From the NCBI RefSeq assembly GCF_042693015.1, contig NZ_CP170544.1:744001-808000 (forward strand): a DNA stretch of 64,000 nucleotides. Direction: 5' to 3'. Source of the stretch: Sphingomonas_E sp042693015 (lineage in GTDB: Bacteria; Pseudomonadota; Alphaproteobacteria; Sphingomonadales; Sphingomonadaceae). The notes below the pieces were generated by a model, which ran no database searches, was not told the DNA's origin, and saw only the letters and a list, made by a program, of their open reading frames with translations. The translations under genes were made by a program, and so were the position numbers. Below are positions 26,399-36,027 of the stretch, one piece after another (the first letter of the stretch is position 1; each line of letters begins with the position of its first letter).

Positions 26399-28207
26399 CT
26401 ATGCCCGCGACCGCACGATCTGTTCGAGCACGGTGAGCGGCATCGCGCCGAGCAGCAGCACATCGTGGAAGTGCTTCAGATCGAAATTCGCGCCCTGCTT
26501 CGCTTTGGTCTCTTCGCGCAGGCGGTTCCAGACGGTGTGGCCGATCTTGTAGCTGCACGCCTGGCCGGGCCAGACGGTGTAACGGTCGATTTCGCCCTGG
26601 CTGCGGCCGCGGGCGATGCCGGTGGTGGCGATGAGATAATCGGTCGCCTTCTCGCGGCTCCAGCGCTTCACATGCATACCGGAATCGACGACCAACCGCG
26701 TCGCGCGGAACAGCAGCGACTGGAGGTAGCCGACGCGGCCCAAGGGGGCACCCTCATACATGCCCATCTCGTCGGCAAGCTGCTCCGAATAGAGCGCCCA
26801 GCCTTCGCTATAGCCGCTGAAGAAGCCGCGGCGGCGGATGAGCGGGATTTCCGCGGATTCGAGCGCGAGCGTCACCTGGAGATGGTGGCCGGGCACCGCT
26901 TCATGGTGGGACAGCGTGGCTAGGCCGAACTTCGGCCGATCGAAGGTGTCGCGCAGGTTGATGAAATAGATGGCCGGGCGCGAGCCATCGAGCGGGGCGT
27001 TCTGATAATAGCCGCCCGGTGCGCCCGCCTGGATGGTGGGGGGCACGCGGCGCACCTCGACCGGGGCCTTGGGCAGGGTGGAGAAAGCTTCGGGCAGGCG
27101 CGCATACATCGCCTTGATCTGGGTGTTGAGCAGATCGAGGAGTTGCCCGCGTCCTTCGTCGGTGTTGGCGAAAAGTTGGTCGGGGCGCTTGTTGAGCTCG
27201 ACCATCCGTTCGCCGACGGTGCCTTGGCTCATCCCCTGCGTCTTGAGGATCGCGTCGATCTGGCTGCTGATCTCGGCGACCTGCTCGAGCCCGAGCTTGT
27301 GGATTTCGTCGCCGCTGAGCTTGGTGGTGGTCGCGGCTTCGGCGGCGGCCGCATAATAAGCGTCGCCATCGGGCAGGCGCCAGCAGCCCGCATCATGCGT
27401 CGCCTTGGCGCGAAGCTCAGTGACGAGCGCGCGCTGGCGATCGAGCGCGGGGAAGACCTGCTTCGCCACGATGTCCTCGGCCTTGGCGGCGAGATCGGCG
27501 GGCAGGCTCGCGCCCTTGAGCTTGCCCGCGAAGGAACTGACCAGCACCGTCTGCGCCGCCGGCTGATCGCGCAGCGACGACAGCAATTTCAGCGTCGTAT
27601 CGAGGATATAGTCCGGCGCGAATACGCCCTTGGCCGCATCCTCGCGCTGCTGCGTCGTATTGTCGTCGATCGACTTGGCGAGCGCGGTCACACGGGCGAG
27701 ATAGGCTTCGGCATCGGCCTGGTTGGCGACGCGGTGCTGCGAATCCAGGAAATCGGGGACATCGCGATAGGCACCGGTAAGCTGGCTCAGCACATAAGGC
27801 GCGAGCCGGCCGGCGGACTGGCCGTACTGGAAACGGTCGGTCGCGCCGATGTCGCGTTCGAGCTGATAGCGGACGACATCATAATCGACGGCGGCCGCGC
27901 TGCCGAGCTTCGACCGGTCGATGGCCTTGATCGCGGCAAGCTCGCTTTTGGCGCGAGCGGCCCGGCGGGCGCGGCCGGCGGCGGATTCATCGTCGAGCCT
28001 GGAGCGCAGGACAGCGCGCTCGCCGGTGTCGAGGCCGAGCCGCGTCGCCTGTTCCGGGCTGTCATCAATGCGGGCGTAAAAAATCTTGTCCAGCAGTGTC
28101 TTCAGCCGGGCATCCGCGGCGCCGGCCGTCTGGGCCAAGGCGGTGCCCGGAAGCGTGGCGGAAAGGGCAAGCGCGCCTGCGCTGGACATGAAGGAACGGC
28201 GATCCAT
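26399..28207 (-). CDS. DUF885 family protein, secreted putative metallopeptidase-like
   Basis: 602 residues. The N-terminus MDRRSFMSSAGALALSATLPGTALAQ is a twin-arginine-type signal with an AxA-like cleavage site near residue 25. The DUF885 body carries HHEAVPGHHLQ (His434, His435, Glu436, with His441/442 following), a HExxPGHH arrangement that suggests metal binding, and EGWALYSEQLADEMG downstream, which supplies a further Glu. No enzymatic activity is established by the sequence alone. Start, signal peptide and length match the family. It is monocistronic and diverges from the zinc-ribbon gene. Confidence 0.88.
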   Translation of the reverse strand: MDRRSFMSSAGALALSATLPGTALAQTAGAADARLKTLLDKIFYARIDDSPEQATRLGLDTGERAVLRSRLDDESAAGRARRAARAKSELAAIKAIDRSKLGSAAAVDYDVVRYQLERDIGATDRFQYGQSAGRLAPYVLSQLTGAYRDVPDFLDSQHRVANQADAEAYLARVTALAKSIDDNTTQQREDAAKGVFAPDYILDTTLKLLSSLRDQPAAQTVLVSSFAGKLKGASLPADLAAKAEDIVAKQVFPALDRQRALVTELRAKATHDAGCWRLPDGDAYYAAAAEAATTTKLSGDEIHKLGLEQVAEISSQIDAILKTQGMSQGTVGERMVELNKRPDQLFANTDEGRGQLLDLLNTQIKAMYARLPEAFSTLPKAPVEVRRVPPTIQAGAPGGYYQNAPLDGSRPAIYFINLRDTFDRPKFGLATLSHHEAVPGHHLQVTLALESAEIPLIRRRGFFSGYSEGWALYSEQLADEMGMYEGAPLGRVGYLQSLLFRATRLVVDSGMHVKRWSREKATDYLIATTGIARGRSQGEIDRYTVWPGQACSYKIGHTVWNRLREETKAKQGANFDLKHFHDVLLLGAMPLTVLEQIVRSRA

Positions 28208-28436
28208 CTGATTTTCCTTATCGGTGATGGCCCTTGGCTAGTGGGCCGCCCCTCGACTGTCCATTGCGAAGGGGCGTGGCCTTTTCGCAACAGGCCGCGC
28301 GACAAGCGTTGCCATGCCGCCAATGCAATCGGTTTAGTCGATAATAGGTGCTATATCGTCGACGAGCCGTTCCGCGGCGTCGCGGAACTTGCTCATCAGG
28401 GGGAGCAACTACACGCGGCAGCATCGGAGAACGTCC

Positions 28437-28634
28437 ATGACGAAGCATTTCTCTCGGACAGAACTCGAAAATGTCGGTTATCGGCTCGTCTATCGTGCGA
28501 ATGAAGTGAATCACTGCCCGGGATGCGGGAAGATGCATTGGTTCGTCGGACGGAAGAGCGCGGAATGTGCCTTCTGCGGTACGGCTTTGCCGCTCCAGCA
28601 CGCGATGACCCCCGAACTGAACGAATTCGTCTGA
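28437..28634 (+). CDS. Small zinc-ribbon protein
   Basis: 65 residues. Two CxxC knuckles, CPGCGKMHWF and CAFCGTALPL, separated by about 16 residues, predict a single zinc ribbon; no other domain fits. The ATG at 28437 has GGAGA 8 nt upstream, and an earlier TTG at 28389 lacks one. Such short ribbons may bind nucleic acid or stabilise partner proteins; role unknown. It stands alone between the DUF885 gene and the S8 protease gene. Confidence 0.7.
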   Translation: MTKHFSRTELENVGYRLVYRANEVNHCPGCGKMHWFVGRKSAECAFCGTALPLQHAMTPELNEFV

Positions 28635-28832
28635 CCGTCGCCGGTTGATGGCGCATTGTTCCGGGGCGTTGTTGCGTGACTTGGTGATCGTCGCCGATTG
28701 ATCGGCCGCGGATGGCGCGTGCAACGCCAAAGGGTGGCGTATGGCTGGCTTCGACCAGCTTCGGCGGATGCTCGTCGCATCGTTAGCGGGTCGTTAACTA
28801 AGAAAATCCATCTGCGGGACGAAGGAGCCCGC

Positions 28833-30989
28833 ATGATTCACCCTCTTCGTACCGGTTCAGCTCTCATCCTCGCCGCGTCGCTGAGCGCCTGTGGGGGCGG
28901 CGGGGGCGTCAATAGTGCGGGATCGAACGGCGGGACGATCGGCACGCCGACACCGACCCCGACGCCAGCTCCGACCCCGACGCCCACCGATACCCGCGAG
29001 ATGCGCTATTTCGATGCGAGCGCGGCCGCGGTGAATGGCGCCTATATCTTCACGTCCGGCTGGCAGGGGCAGGGCGTCACCGTGGGCGTGATGGATGACG
29101 GTGCGGTTGCCACCACGGACCTTGCCGGCCAGATCGATACCGCCAATTCGCGGGACTTCGGGCAACGGCTGGCCACCGGCCAGCGCCGCAATGCGATCGG
29201 CGACAGCGAATCCGATCATGGCACGCAGGTGGCGACCGTCATCGCCGGCAAATATGACGGGGCGGGCACCGTCGGCTTCGCACCCAAGGCGCGGATCGCG
29301 GTGCTGCGCATCACTGATGTCGACACGGACGGCAGCGAGCTGTTCGACGGGGGGAACAATATCGAAGCGCTGGATTTCGCCGCGGCGCGGGGCATCAAGG
29401 TCGTCAACCGATCGCTTGCCGGCGGGGACTTTCCGGAATTCGCGGCGGCGGCGGAGCGTTATGCCGGCACCGGCGGCCTGCTGGTCAACAGCGCGGGCAA
29501 TGACGGAGAGCCCGAGCCCACCGAGGCGCCCAATCTGACGGCCGCCAATCGCGCGAGCTGGATCATTGTCGGGGCGATCGGCAGCGGCGGGACGCCCACC
29601 ATCGCCGATTATTCGAACCGGGCGGGCAGTGCCGCGGATCGCTTCGTCGTCGCGCCCGGTTCCAACATCACGACCGGCGTCGACGGCCAGGCCGCTCCGT
29701 TCTCAGGCACCAGCTCGGCCGCGCCCGTCGTGAGTGCGCTCGCCGCCGACATCCTTTCGAAATGGCCTCAACTCACCGGCCAGCTGGCCGGCGACATCAT
29801 CCTGACGACCGCGCAAGACCTGGGTGCACCCGGAGTCGATGCCATCTACGGACATGGCCTCGTCGATTTCCGCGCCGCGCTGTCACCGGTCAACCCCACC
29901 CTTTCGAACGGGATCACGCAGACATCGCTTGGCGATGCGGCGATGATGGTGCCCGAAGCGATCGATCCGACGCTGATCCAGACGGCGCTGACTGATGTGA
30001 CGTTGCTCGATGCTTACGGCCGCGATTATGCGGCGTCGCTGTCGGGGATGGTGGTCAAGCCCGATAGCCGGGATGCGCGCTGGTTGCGCCGGCGGATCCG
30101 CAGCCTTGCCGGGGGCGGCCAGGCGGCGATCAGTGCCGGTCCGCTGAGCGGTAGCTTCGGCTATACCAGCAGCCCTGTCGATCCCGAAGGAAACCGGCGT
30201 TCGGCGATGACGACGGGGGAAGTGGCGTTCCGAGCCGGACGCACCACGTTTCACGCGGCCTATAACGCTCAGGACTCGCTGCAGCGTGACATCATGGGTC
30301 TAGCGCCGGTATCCAACGCCGTGCTCGCTTATGCGCCGCAGATCGACGCCAGCGCCGGCTTCGATCGAGCGATGGCGGTGGGCCGGGTGGGCTTCACTTT
30401 CTCGAATGGCGGCATGGATGGCGTAACAGCCAGCGCCATCACCGCATCGCTGGTGCGGGGTGCGACGGAGCTGCGGGTCAGCCTGATCGATGAGGAGGCG
30501 GCGGTGCTGGGCGCTCGGTCCAGCGGTGCGCTCAAGCTCGGGCGCGGCGCCACGACGGCCGTGATCGAAGCGCATCATCGGCTTGAACTCGGCGAGTGGA
30601 GCGTGGAAGGCTATGCCTCGGTGGGCGCGACCCAGCTCAAGATCGACCGCGCTTCGCTGATTACCGATGCCACGCCGCTGATCGGCAACCGCTTCGGCGT
30701 CCAGGCGACGCGCCCGGCGCTTGGCGGGGCGCTCAGCCTTGGCGTTGCGCAGCCGCTGATGATCGAAAGCGGCACCGCCCACCTAACCTTTGGATCGGGC
30801 TATGACGTCACCACGCAGACGCTGCGTTTCGCCAATGTCGACGTGCCACTATCCGGCGAGCGCCGTTTCACATTGACCGCGGGCTATGCGCTGGCGACCG
30901 CCATTGCCAATGTGTGGCTGGGCGTCATGCACGATGTCCGCGACGCTTCGACCGGTGCGATCCTGAGCCTGGGTGTCCGGCTACCCTGA
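28833..30989 (+). CDS. Subtilisin-family (S8) serine protease lipoprotein
   Basis: 718 residues. Lipobox LSAC gives lipidated Cys20, followed by a Gly-rich stretch and a (PT)n-rich linker (about 37-52). The S8 domain holds Asp88/89 in VGVMDDG, His129 in SDHGTQVA, the oxyanion Asn223 in NSAGND, and Ser294 in SGTSSAAP. Residues about 400-718 are beta-rich, resemble the C-terminal part of autotransporter-like subtilases, and end VRLP rather than with a typical terminal Phe. GAAGGAG lies 5 nt before the ATG. It probably acts at the cell surface or in the periplasm. The convergent SURF1 gene ends 3 bp away. Confidence 0.88.
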   Translation: MIHPLRTGSALILAASLSACGGGGGVNSAGSNGGTIGTPTPTPTPAPTPTPTDTREMRYFDASAAAVNGAYIFTSGWQGQGVTVGVMDDGAVATTDLAGQIDTANSRDFGQRLATGQRRNAIGDSESDHGTQVATVIAGKYDGAGTVGFAPKARIAVLRITDVDTDGSELFDGGNNIEALDFAAARGIKVVNRSLAGGDFPEFAAAAERYAGTGGLLVNSAGNDGEPEPTEAPNLTAANRASWIIVGAIGSGGTPTIADYSNRAGSAADRFVVAPGSNITTGVDGQAAPFSGTSSAAPVVSALAADILSKWPQLTGQLAGDIILTTAQDLGAPGVDAIYGHGLVDFRAALSPVNPTLSNGITQTSLGDAAMMVPEAIDPTLIQTALTDVTLLDAYGRDYAASLSGMVVKPDSRDARWLRRRIRSLAGGGQAAISAGPLSGSFGYTSSPVDPEGNRRSAMTTGEVAFRAGRTTFHAAYNAQDSLQRDIMGLAPVSNAVLAYAPQIDASAGFDRAMAVGRVGFTFSNGGMDGVTASAITASLVRGATELRVSLIDEEAAVLGARSSGALKLGRGATTAVIEAHHRLELGEWSVEGYASVGATQLKIDRASLITDATPLIGNRFGVQATRPALGGALSLGVAQPLMIESGTAHLTFGSGYDVTTQTLRFANVDVPLSGERRFTLTAGYALATAIANVWLGVMHDVRDASTGAILSLGVRLP

Positions 30990-30992
30990 CAA

Positions 30993-31679
30993 TCATCGAT
31001 CCCGCCCCCGCGTCAGCACCAACAAGGATGCCGCCGCGCTTAATATGGCCATGGTGAACCAGGTCAGCGCGTAGGAGAGGTGCTGATTGTAGAACTTGAC
31101 CACGGTCAGCCCGCCGACCGGATAGCCGCCGGGATTGGGCGCCGCGTCGGCATCGACGAAATAGGGCGCCACGGCGGGAAGATGCCGGGCGCCAGCGATC
31201 GCCGCCACGTCGCGCGAATACCAGCGGTTCGCGGTTGGATCATTTACGCGCAGAAAGCCGCCGCCCGGTTCGCTCAACCGCAGCAATCCGGTGACGCGGA
31301 CCTGCCCTGATGCCTGGGCAGCTTTTCTGGTGGCCGGATCGCGCTTGTCGGGGGGAACGAAGCCGCGATTGACGAGGACGAGGCCGTTCGCGGTCTGCAA
31401 GGGCGTCAGCACCCAGAAGCCGGCGCCGCGCAGGGTCAGCGCCTGGACCAATGTCTCGCGATCGTGACGGAATGTCCCGGTGAGCGCGACGTGGCGATAT
31501 TCCTGTTGTCGCGCCTCGGCCTCTGTCCATGGGGCAAACGCGGGCGGAGGCGCAGGCGGCGCGTGGACCCGTTCCTTCACCCGGGCGATCAGGTCGAGTT
31601 TCCATGAGCGCCGCTCGATCTGCCAGACGCCGAGCGCGAGGAAGGTCGCGGTGGCGAACAGGGCGATTGCCAGCAGCAT
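30993..31679 (-). CDS. SURF1 family oxidase assembly protein
   Basis: 228 residues. Two membrane segments, at the N-terminus (LLAIALFATATFLALGVWQ) and C-terminus (YALTWFTMAILSAAASLLVL), flank a periplasmic domain with VWQIERRSWKLDLI, VNRGFVPPDKR and KFYNQHLSYALTWF family motifs. SURF1 helps insert heme a or o during oxidase assembly. The ATG at 31679 leaves almost no residues before the first helix, so the real start could be a CTG at 31703 that overlaps the cyoD stop; the start is uncertain. It ends the cyoABCD operon, suggesting that it serves the bo3 oxidase. Confidence 0.85.
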   Translation of the reverse strand: MLLAIALFATATFLALGVWQIERRSWKLDLIARVKERVHAPPAPPPAFAPWTEAEARQQEYRHVALTGTFRHDRETLVQALTLRGAGFWVLTPLQTANGLVLVNRGFVPPDKRDPATRKAAQASGQVRVTGLLRLSEPGGGFLRVNDPTANRWYSRDVAAIAGARHLPAVAPYFVDADAAPNPGGYPVGGLTVVKFYNQHLSYALTWFTMAILSAAASLLVLTRGRDR

Positions 31680-31699
31680 CGCCCATTTGGCGCGGCCGT

Positions 31700-32071
31700 T
31701 CAGGGCGGGTTTCCCGCCTCCGTCATGGGCATCATGTTGGTGTTGAGATGGTACATGATCCACAGCGACCCCGCGATCACGATGAGTATCATCACGGCGG
31801 TGAACATATAGGCCATCAGCGTCCAGCCGCCTTCGCTCCGCGCATTGACGTGGAGGAAGCAGACCGTGTGGACGAAGATCTGGACGACGGCCAGAGCGAT
31901 GATGATGACCGTGGTCGCCTGGGCGTCGAGCCTGCCGGTCATCACCAGCCAGAAGGGCACGACCGTCAGCACAACCGATAGCAGAAAGCCGATCAGATAG
32001 CCGCGGCGCGAAAGATGCGGGTGCAGATGGCCCTCGTCGTGCGCGGCCTGACCGTGGGTGACGTCGGTCAT
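31700..32071 (-). CDS. cyoD: Cytochrome bo3 ubiquinol oxidase subunit IV
   Basis: 123 residues. A His-rich N-terminus precedes three helices: GYLIGFLLSVVLTVVPFWLV, ATTVIIIALAVVQIFVHTVCFLH and TLMAYMFTAVMILIVIAGSLWIM, the CyoD pattern. The start overlaps the cyoC stop (ATGA), so translation is coupled. It is a small subunit thought to help assemble the CuB site in subunit I. Confidence 0.93.
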   Translation of the reverse strand: MTDVTHGQAAHDEGHLHPHLSRRGYLIGFLLSVVLTVVPFWLVMTGRLDAQATTVIIIALAVVQIFVHTVCFLHVNARSEGGWTLMAYMFTAVMILIVIAGSLWIMYHLNTNMMPMTEAGNPP

Positions 32072-32703
32072 CGCAGAACCCCCAGTAGGTAGACAAAGGT
32101 GAAGACGCCGATCCAGACGACATCGAGGAAATGCCAGAACATGCTGAGGCAGAAGAGCCGGCGCTGATTTTCCGGGTGCAGCCCGCGCTGTCCGAGCTGC
32201 ACGAGCATCACGCACAGCCAGATGATGCCGAAGGTGACGTGCAGGCCGTGGGTGGAAACGAGGGTGAAGAAAGCGGAGAGGAAAGCGCTGCGCTGGGGCG
32301 TCGCGCCCTCTGCGATCAGGTTCGCGAATTCGTAGAGCTCGATGCCGACGAAACCGGCGCCGAGAAGGCCGGTGATCACCAGCCACAACTGCACGCCGCG
32401 CAGCTTGCCTTCCTGCATCGCGATCATCGCGAAGCCGTAGGTGATCGATGATACCAGCAGCAGGCCAGTGTTCACCGCCACTAGCGGCAGTTCGAAGATA
32501 TCCCTTGGCGCAGGCCCACCCGCATAGCTGGTGCTCAGCACGCCAAAGGTGGCGAAGAGCGTCGCGAAGATCAGCGCGTCGCTCATCAGGTAGATCCAGA
32601 AGCCCAGCATCGTGGCACCACCGGGCTCGTGGTGATGCTCCTCTTCGACCAGATAGAAGGTCGGGTCGCTCGTCGCTTGTTCGTTCACGATGTCCGAGGC
32701 CAT
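32068..32703 (-). CDS. cyoC: Cytochrome bo3 ubiquinol oxidase subunit III
   Basis: 211 residues with five predicted helices, including MLGFWIYLMSDALIFATLFATF, VAVNTGLLLVSSITYGFAMIAM, STHGLHVTFGIIWLCVMLVQLG and the C-terminal FWHFLDVVWIGVFTFVYLLGVL signature. It lies 2 bp after cyoB. Length and helix order are normal for CyoC. Confidence 0.94.
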   Translation of the reverse strand: MASDIVNEQATSDPTFYLVEEEHHHEPGGATMLGFWIYLMSDALIFATLFATFGVLSTSYAGGPAPRDIFELPLVAVNTGLLLVSSITYGFAMIAMQEGKLRGVQLWLVITGLLGAGFVGIELYEFANLIAEGATPQRSAFLSAFFTLVSTHGLHVTFGIIWLCVMLVQLGQRGLHPENQRRLFCLSMFWHFLDVVWIGVFTFVYLLGVLR

Positions 32704-32705
32704 GA

Positions 32706-34706
32706 TCAGGCACCCGCCGCGAGCAGGCGGGTGCGCGCGTCCTCTGTTCGCGCCACCACATCCGCCGGGATGTGGTAATCGCGGTTATAGTTGAAGGTGT
32801 GGTAGATCGCATAGACGAGCAGAGCGATCGCCGAGATCGCGGCGAGCCACCAGATATACCAGACCATCCCGAAGCCGAGCGCCAGCGCGAAGGCCGACAG
32901 GATCACGCCCGCGCCGGTATTGCGGGGCATGTGGATCGGCGCGAAACCGGCCACCGGGCGTTCCGCGCCACGCGCCTTCATGTCGTACCAGGCGTCGAGA
33001 TCGTGCACGACCGGCGTGTGCGCGAAATTATATTCGGGCGGCGGCGACGATGTCGACCATTCGAGCGTGCGGCCATGCCAGGGATCGCCAGTGGTGTCGC
33101 GGAGTTGATCGCGATTCTTGATGCTCACGGCGATCTGGATGACGAAGGCGAGGATGCCGACCAGGATGATCAGCGCGCCGATCGCCGCGACCACGAACCA
33201 GGGCTGCAGCGTCGGATCGTCGAAATGGTTCACGCGCCGCGTCGTTCCCATCAGCCCGACGATGTAGATCGGCGTCCAGGCGACCCAGTAGCCGATCACC
33301 CAGCCCCAGAAGGTCACCTTGCCCCAGAAGCGATCGAGCCGGAAGCCGAACGCCTTCGGAAACCAGTAATCCATCCCGGCGAACAGCCCGAACACCACGC
33401 CGCCGATGATGACGTTGTGGAAGTGCGCGACCAGGAACAGCGAGTTGTGCAGCACGAAATCGGCGGGGGGCACCGCGAGCAGCACACCCGTCATGCCGCC
33501 GACCACGAAGGTGAGCATGAAGGCCACCACCCACATCATCGGCAGCTCGAAACGGATGCGGCCGCGATACATGGTGAACAGCCAGTTGAAGATCTTCGCG
33601 CCCGTCGGAATCGAGATCACCATCGTTGCGATGCCGAAGAAGCTGTTGACGCTGGCGCCGGAACCCATCGTAAAGAAATGGTGCAGCCAGACGAGATAGC
33701 TCAGGATGGTGATGACCACCGTCGCGTAGACCATCGACGAATAGCCAAACAACCGCTTGCCGGTGAAGGTGGAGGTGATCTCCGAATAGATGCCGAACAC
33801 CGGAAGGACGAGCACATAAACCTCGGGGTGGCCCCAGATCCACACGAGGTTCCAATACATCATCGGATTGCCGCCGAGATCGTTCGTGAAGAAATTGGTC
33901 GCCACGTAGCGATCGAGCATCAGCAGCGCGAAGGCGCCGGTCAGCACCGGGAAGATCGCGATCGCCAGCACGTTCGAACAGAGCGCGGTCCAACAGAAGA
34001 CGGGCATCTTCATCATGGTCATGCCCGGCGCGCGCATCTTGATGATCGTCGTCACCATGTTGATCGCGGACAGGGTGGTGCCGACGGCGGCTATCTGCAG
34101 CGCCCACAGATAATAATCCGGCCCGGTATCAGGGCTGTTCTGGAGGTTCGTCACCGGCACATAATTGAGCCAGCCGCCGCGCGAGAATTCGCCGACGAAG
34201 AGCGAGATCATCACCAGCACCGCGCCCGCCACCGTCAGCCAGAAGCTCAGATTGTTGAGGAAGGGGAAGGCCACGTCGCGCGCGCCGATCTGCAGCGGCA
34301 TGACATAGTTGATCAGCCCCACGACCAGCGGGATCGCGACGAAGAAGATCATGATCGTCCCGTGCGCGGAGAAGATCTGGTCATAATGGTGCGGCGGCAG
34401 ATATCCTTCGCTGCCTGCAAAGGCGATCGCCTGCTGGGCGCGCATCATCAGCGCGTCGGCAAAGCCGCGCAGCAGCATGATGATGCCCAGAATCATATAC
34501 ATGATTCCGATCTTCTTGTGGTCGACGCTCGTCAGCCAGTCGTGCCACAGCCAGCCCCATAGGCGATATTTGGTGACCGCAGCGACGATCCCCAGGCCGA
34601 GCAGGACGACGACGATGAACGTCACCAGCAGGATCGGCTCGTGCACCGGGAAGGATTCCCAGCCTAGCCGGCCGAAGATCGCCTTGGTGAGATGTTCGTC
34701 GAACAT
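32706..34706 (-). CDS. cyoB: Cytochrome bo3 ubiquinol oxidase subunit I
   Basis: 666 residues, catalytic heme b/heme o3-CuB subunit with the extra N- and C-terminal helices that distinguish CyoB from subunit I of cytochrome c oxidases. Seen: SAHGTIMIFFVA (low-spin heme His), ARDVAFPFLNN (D-channel), WIWGHPEVYVLVLP (CuB His, Glu and Tyr), LHHFFTMG (His pair), ISIPTGAKIFNW (K-channel Lys) and VAHFHNVIIGG (heme ligands). It lies 15 bp after cyoA. It oxidises ubiquinol and pumps protons. Confidence 0.96.
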   Translation of the reverse strand: MFDEHLTKAIFGRLGWESFPVHEPILLVTFIVVVLLGLGIVAAVTKYRLWGWLWHDWLTSVDHKKIGIMYMILGIIMLLRGFADALMMRAQQAIAFAGSEGYLPPHHYDQIFSAHGTIMIFFVAIPLVVGLINYVMPLQIGARDVAFPFLNNLSFWLTVAGAVLVMISLFVGEFSRGGWLNYVPVTNLQNSPDTGPDYYLWALQIAAVGTTLSAINMVTTIIKMRAPGMTMMKMPVFCWTALCSNVLAIAIFPVLTGAFALLMLDRYVATNFFTNDLGGNPMMYWNLVWIWGHPEVYVLVLPVFGIYSEITSTFTGKRLFGYSSMVYATVVITILSYLVWLHHFFTMGSGASVNSFFGIATMVISIPTGAKIFNWLFTMYRGRIRFELPMMWVVAFMLTFVVGGMTGVLLAVPPADFVLHNSLFLVAHFHNVIIGGVVFGLFAGMDYWFPKAFGFRLDRFWGKVTFWGWVIGYWVAWTPIYIVGLMGTTRRVNHFDDPTLQPWFVVAAIGALIILVGILAFVIQIAVSIKNRDQLRDTTGDPWHGRTLEWSTSSPPPEYNFAHTPVVHDLDAWYDMKARGAERPVAGFAPIHMPRNTGAGVILSAFALALGFGMVWYIWWLAAISAIALLVYAIYHTFNYNRDYHIPADVVARTEDARTRLLAAGA

Positions 34707-34721
34707 GATCGCTCCGTCGAT

Positions 34722-35894
34722 TCAGGCGGTGCCATGGCGAGCTGGCGCCCGCCCGACGACAGGCAGATGGAAGGATATGTGATTGTCGTGCGCGGGCGGA
34801 TCCATGTTGTCGCGGGCGTTGGGTGGCCTCGGCTTGGTGATGTTCGGGCCGACGCCCTTTTCCTCGCCTTCCTTGAAGATCGCGCCTTCGGTATCCGCGC
34901 CCGCGGGGGGCGGTGTGCCGTGTCCCGAAGGCATGCCCGAGCCGGCCCGCGGATCGTGCCGATGGCCTCCGCCTGCGGCCTGGTCGCGACGCATGATATC
35001 GGTCATGCAGGGCGTGCCCGGCCGCACGCAGCGATTATAGACCCGATCGAAAAGATCGTTCTGCACGCTGGCGAAATAGATGATCGGCACCTTCTCGCTC
35101 GGCTGCTCGAGCGCGAGGAAGGCGTTCGTGTCGAGCGGTTTGCCTTGCCCCTTCACCTTCGCGACCCATCCGTCGAAACCCGCCTGGTCGACGCCGTGGA
35201 GCTTGAAGCGCATGTCGGAAAAGCCGGCTCCGCTATAATTGGCCGACATGCCCTCGAAGCTGCCCCGGCGGTTGAGCACGCCGTGAAGCGTGCTGCGCAT
35301 CCCCGGCATGACATAGATCATCCCGGCCATGGTGGGCGCGTAGAAGGTGTTCATCATGTTGGTGGAGGTGAGATCGAACCGGACGGGGCGATCGACCGGC
35401 AGGACCAGCTCGTTCACCGTCGCCATCTGTTGTTCGGGATAGATGAACAGCCATTTCCAGTCGAGCGACACCACCTGGATCGTCAGCGGCTTCACCTCGG
35501 GATCGATGGGCTTCGTTGCGGAAATGCGGTTGAGCGGACGAAAGGGGTCGAGCAGATGGGTGCTCCACCAGGTCAACGCGCCCAGGCAGATGATGATGAG
35601 CAGCGGCGCCGACCAGATGACGAGTTCGAGCGCCGTCGAATGATCGAATTCGGGATCGTATGTCGCGTCCTTGTTCCCCGCCCGATAATGCCAGGCGAAG
35701 ACGATGATCAGCGCCATCACCGGCACGATGATCAGGAGCATCAGGCCGGTTGAGATATAGATGATATCGCGCTGTTGCAGGGCGACGTCGCCGGCGGGAT
35801 CGAGGACCGCACGATTGCAGGCCGACAGCAGGGTCGCGAGCGAAAGCAGCGCGAGGATTCTGCATGTCGTGGACGTCGACTTGCTTGCCTGCAT
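34722..35894 (-). CDS. cyoA: Cytochrome bo3 ubiquinol oxidase subunit II
   Basis: 390 residues. A lipoprotein signal with lipobox LLSAC puts the mature Cys near residue 26; two helices follow and then a cupredoxin domain (WKWLFIYPEQQMATVNEL, APTMAGMIYVMPGM) that lacks the CuA Cys/His ligands, as expected for a quinol oxidase. The C-terminal ~75 residues are His/Gly/Pro-rich and look like an extension with no domain. First gene of cyoABCD-SURF1; the promoter should lie in 35895-36027, which also contains a CGGCGCG/CGCGCCG hairpin at 35911-35927. Confidence 0.94.
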   Translation of the reverse strand: MQASKSTSTTCRILALLSLATLLSACNRAVLDPAGDVALQQRDIIYISTGLMLLIIVPVMALIIVFAWHYRAGNKDATYDPEFDHSTALELVIWSAPLLIIICLGALTWWSTHLLDPFRPLNRISATKPIDPEVKPLTIQVVSLDWKWLFIYPEQQMATVNELVLPVDRPVRFDLTSTNMMNTFYAPTMAGMIYVMPGMRSTLHGVLNRRGSFEGMSANYSGAGFSDMRFKLHGVDQAGFDGWVAKVKGQGKPLDTNAFLALEQPSEKVPIIYFASVQNDLFDRVYNRCVRPGTPCMTDIMRRDQAAGGGHRHDPRAGSGMPSGHGTPPPAGADTEGAIFKEGEEKGVGPNITKPRPPNARDNMDPPAHDNHISFHLPVVGRAPARHGTA

Positions 35895-36027
35895 GGCTCT
35901 CCGCCTGTTCCGGCGCGCCCCGCGCCGACATTGGACGATCTTTCATGCCCCCGCCTGACGCTTTTCTGATGCAACGGGGCTTCAAACGCAATATCCTGAA
36001 AATCAAAGTGCTGCTGGAGCCCTGCGC

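Noticed and set aside
32772..34562. Long plus-strand open frame opposite cyoB
   Set aside because: His/Asp/Arg-rich shadow of membrane-protein codons on the other strand.
35911..35927. CGGCGCG/CGCGCCG hairpin upstream of cyoA as a riboswitch
   Set aside because: A single GC hairpin without other conserved structure is not enough.
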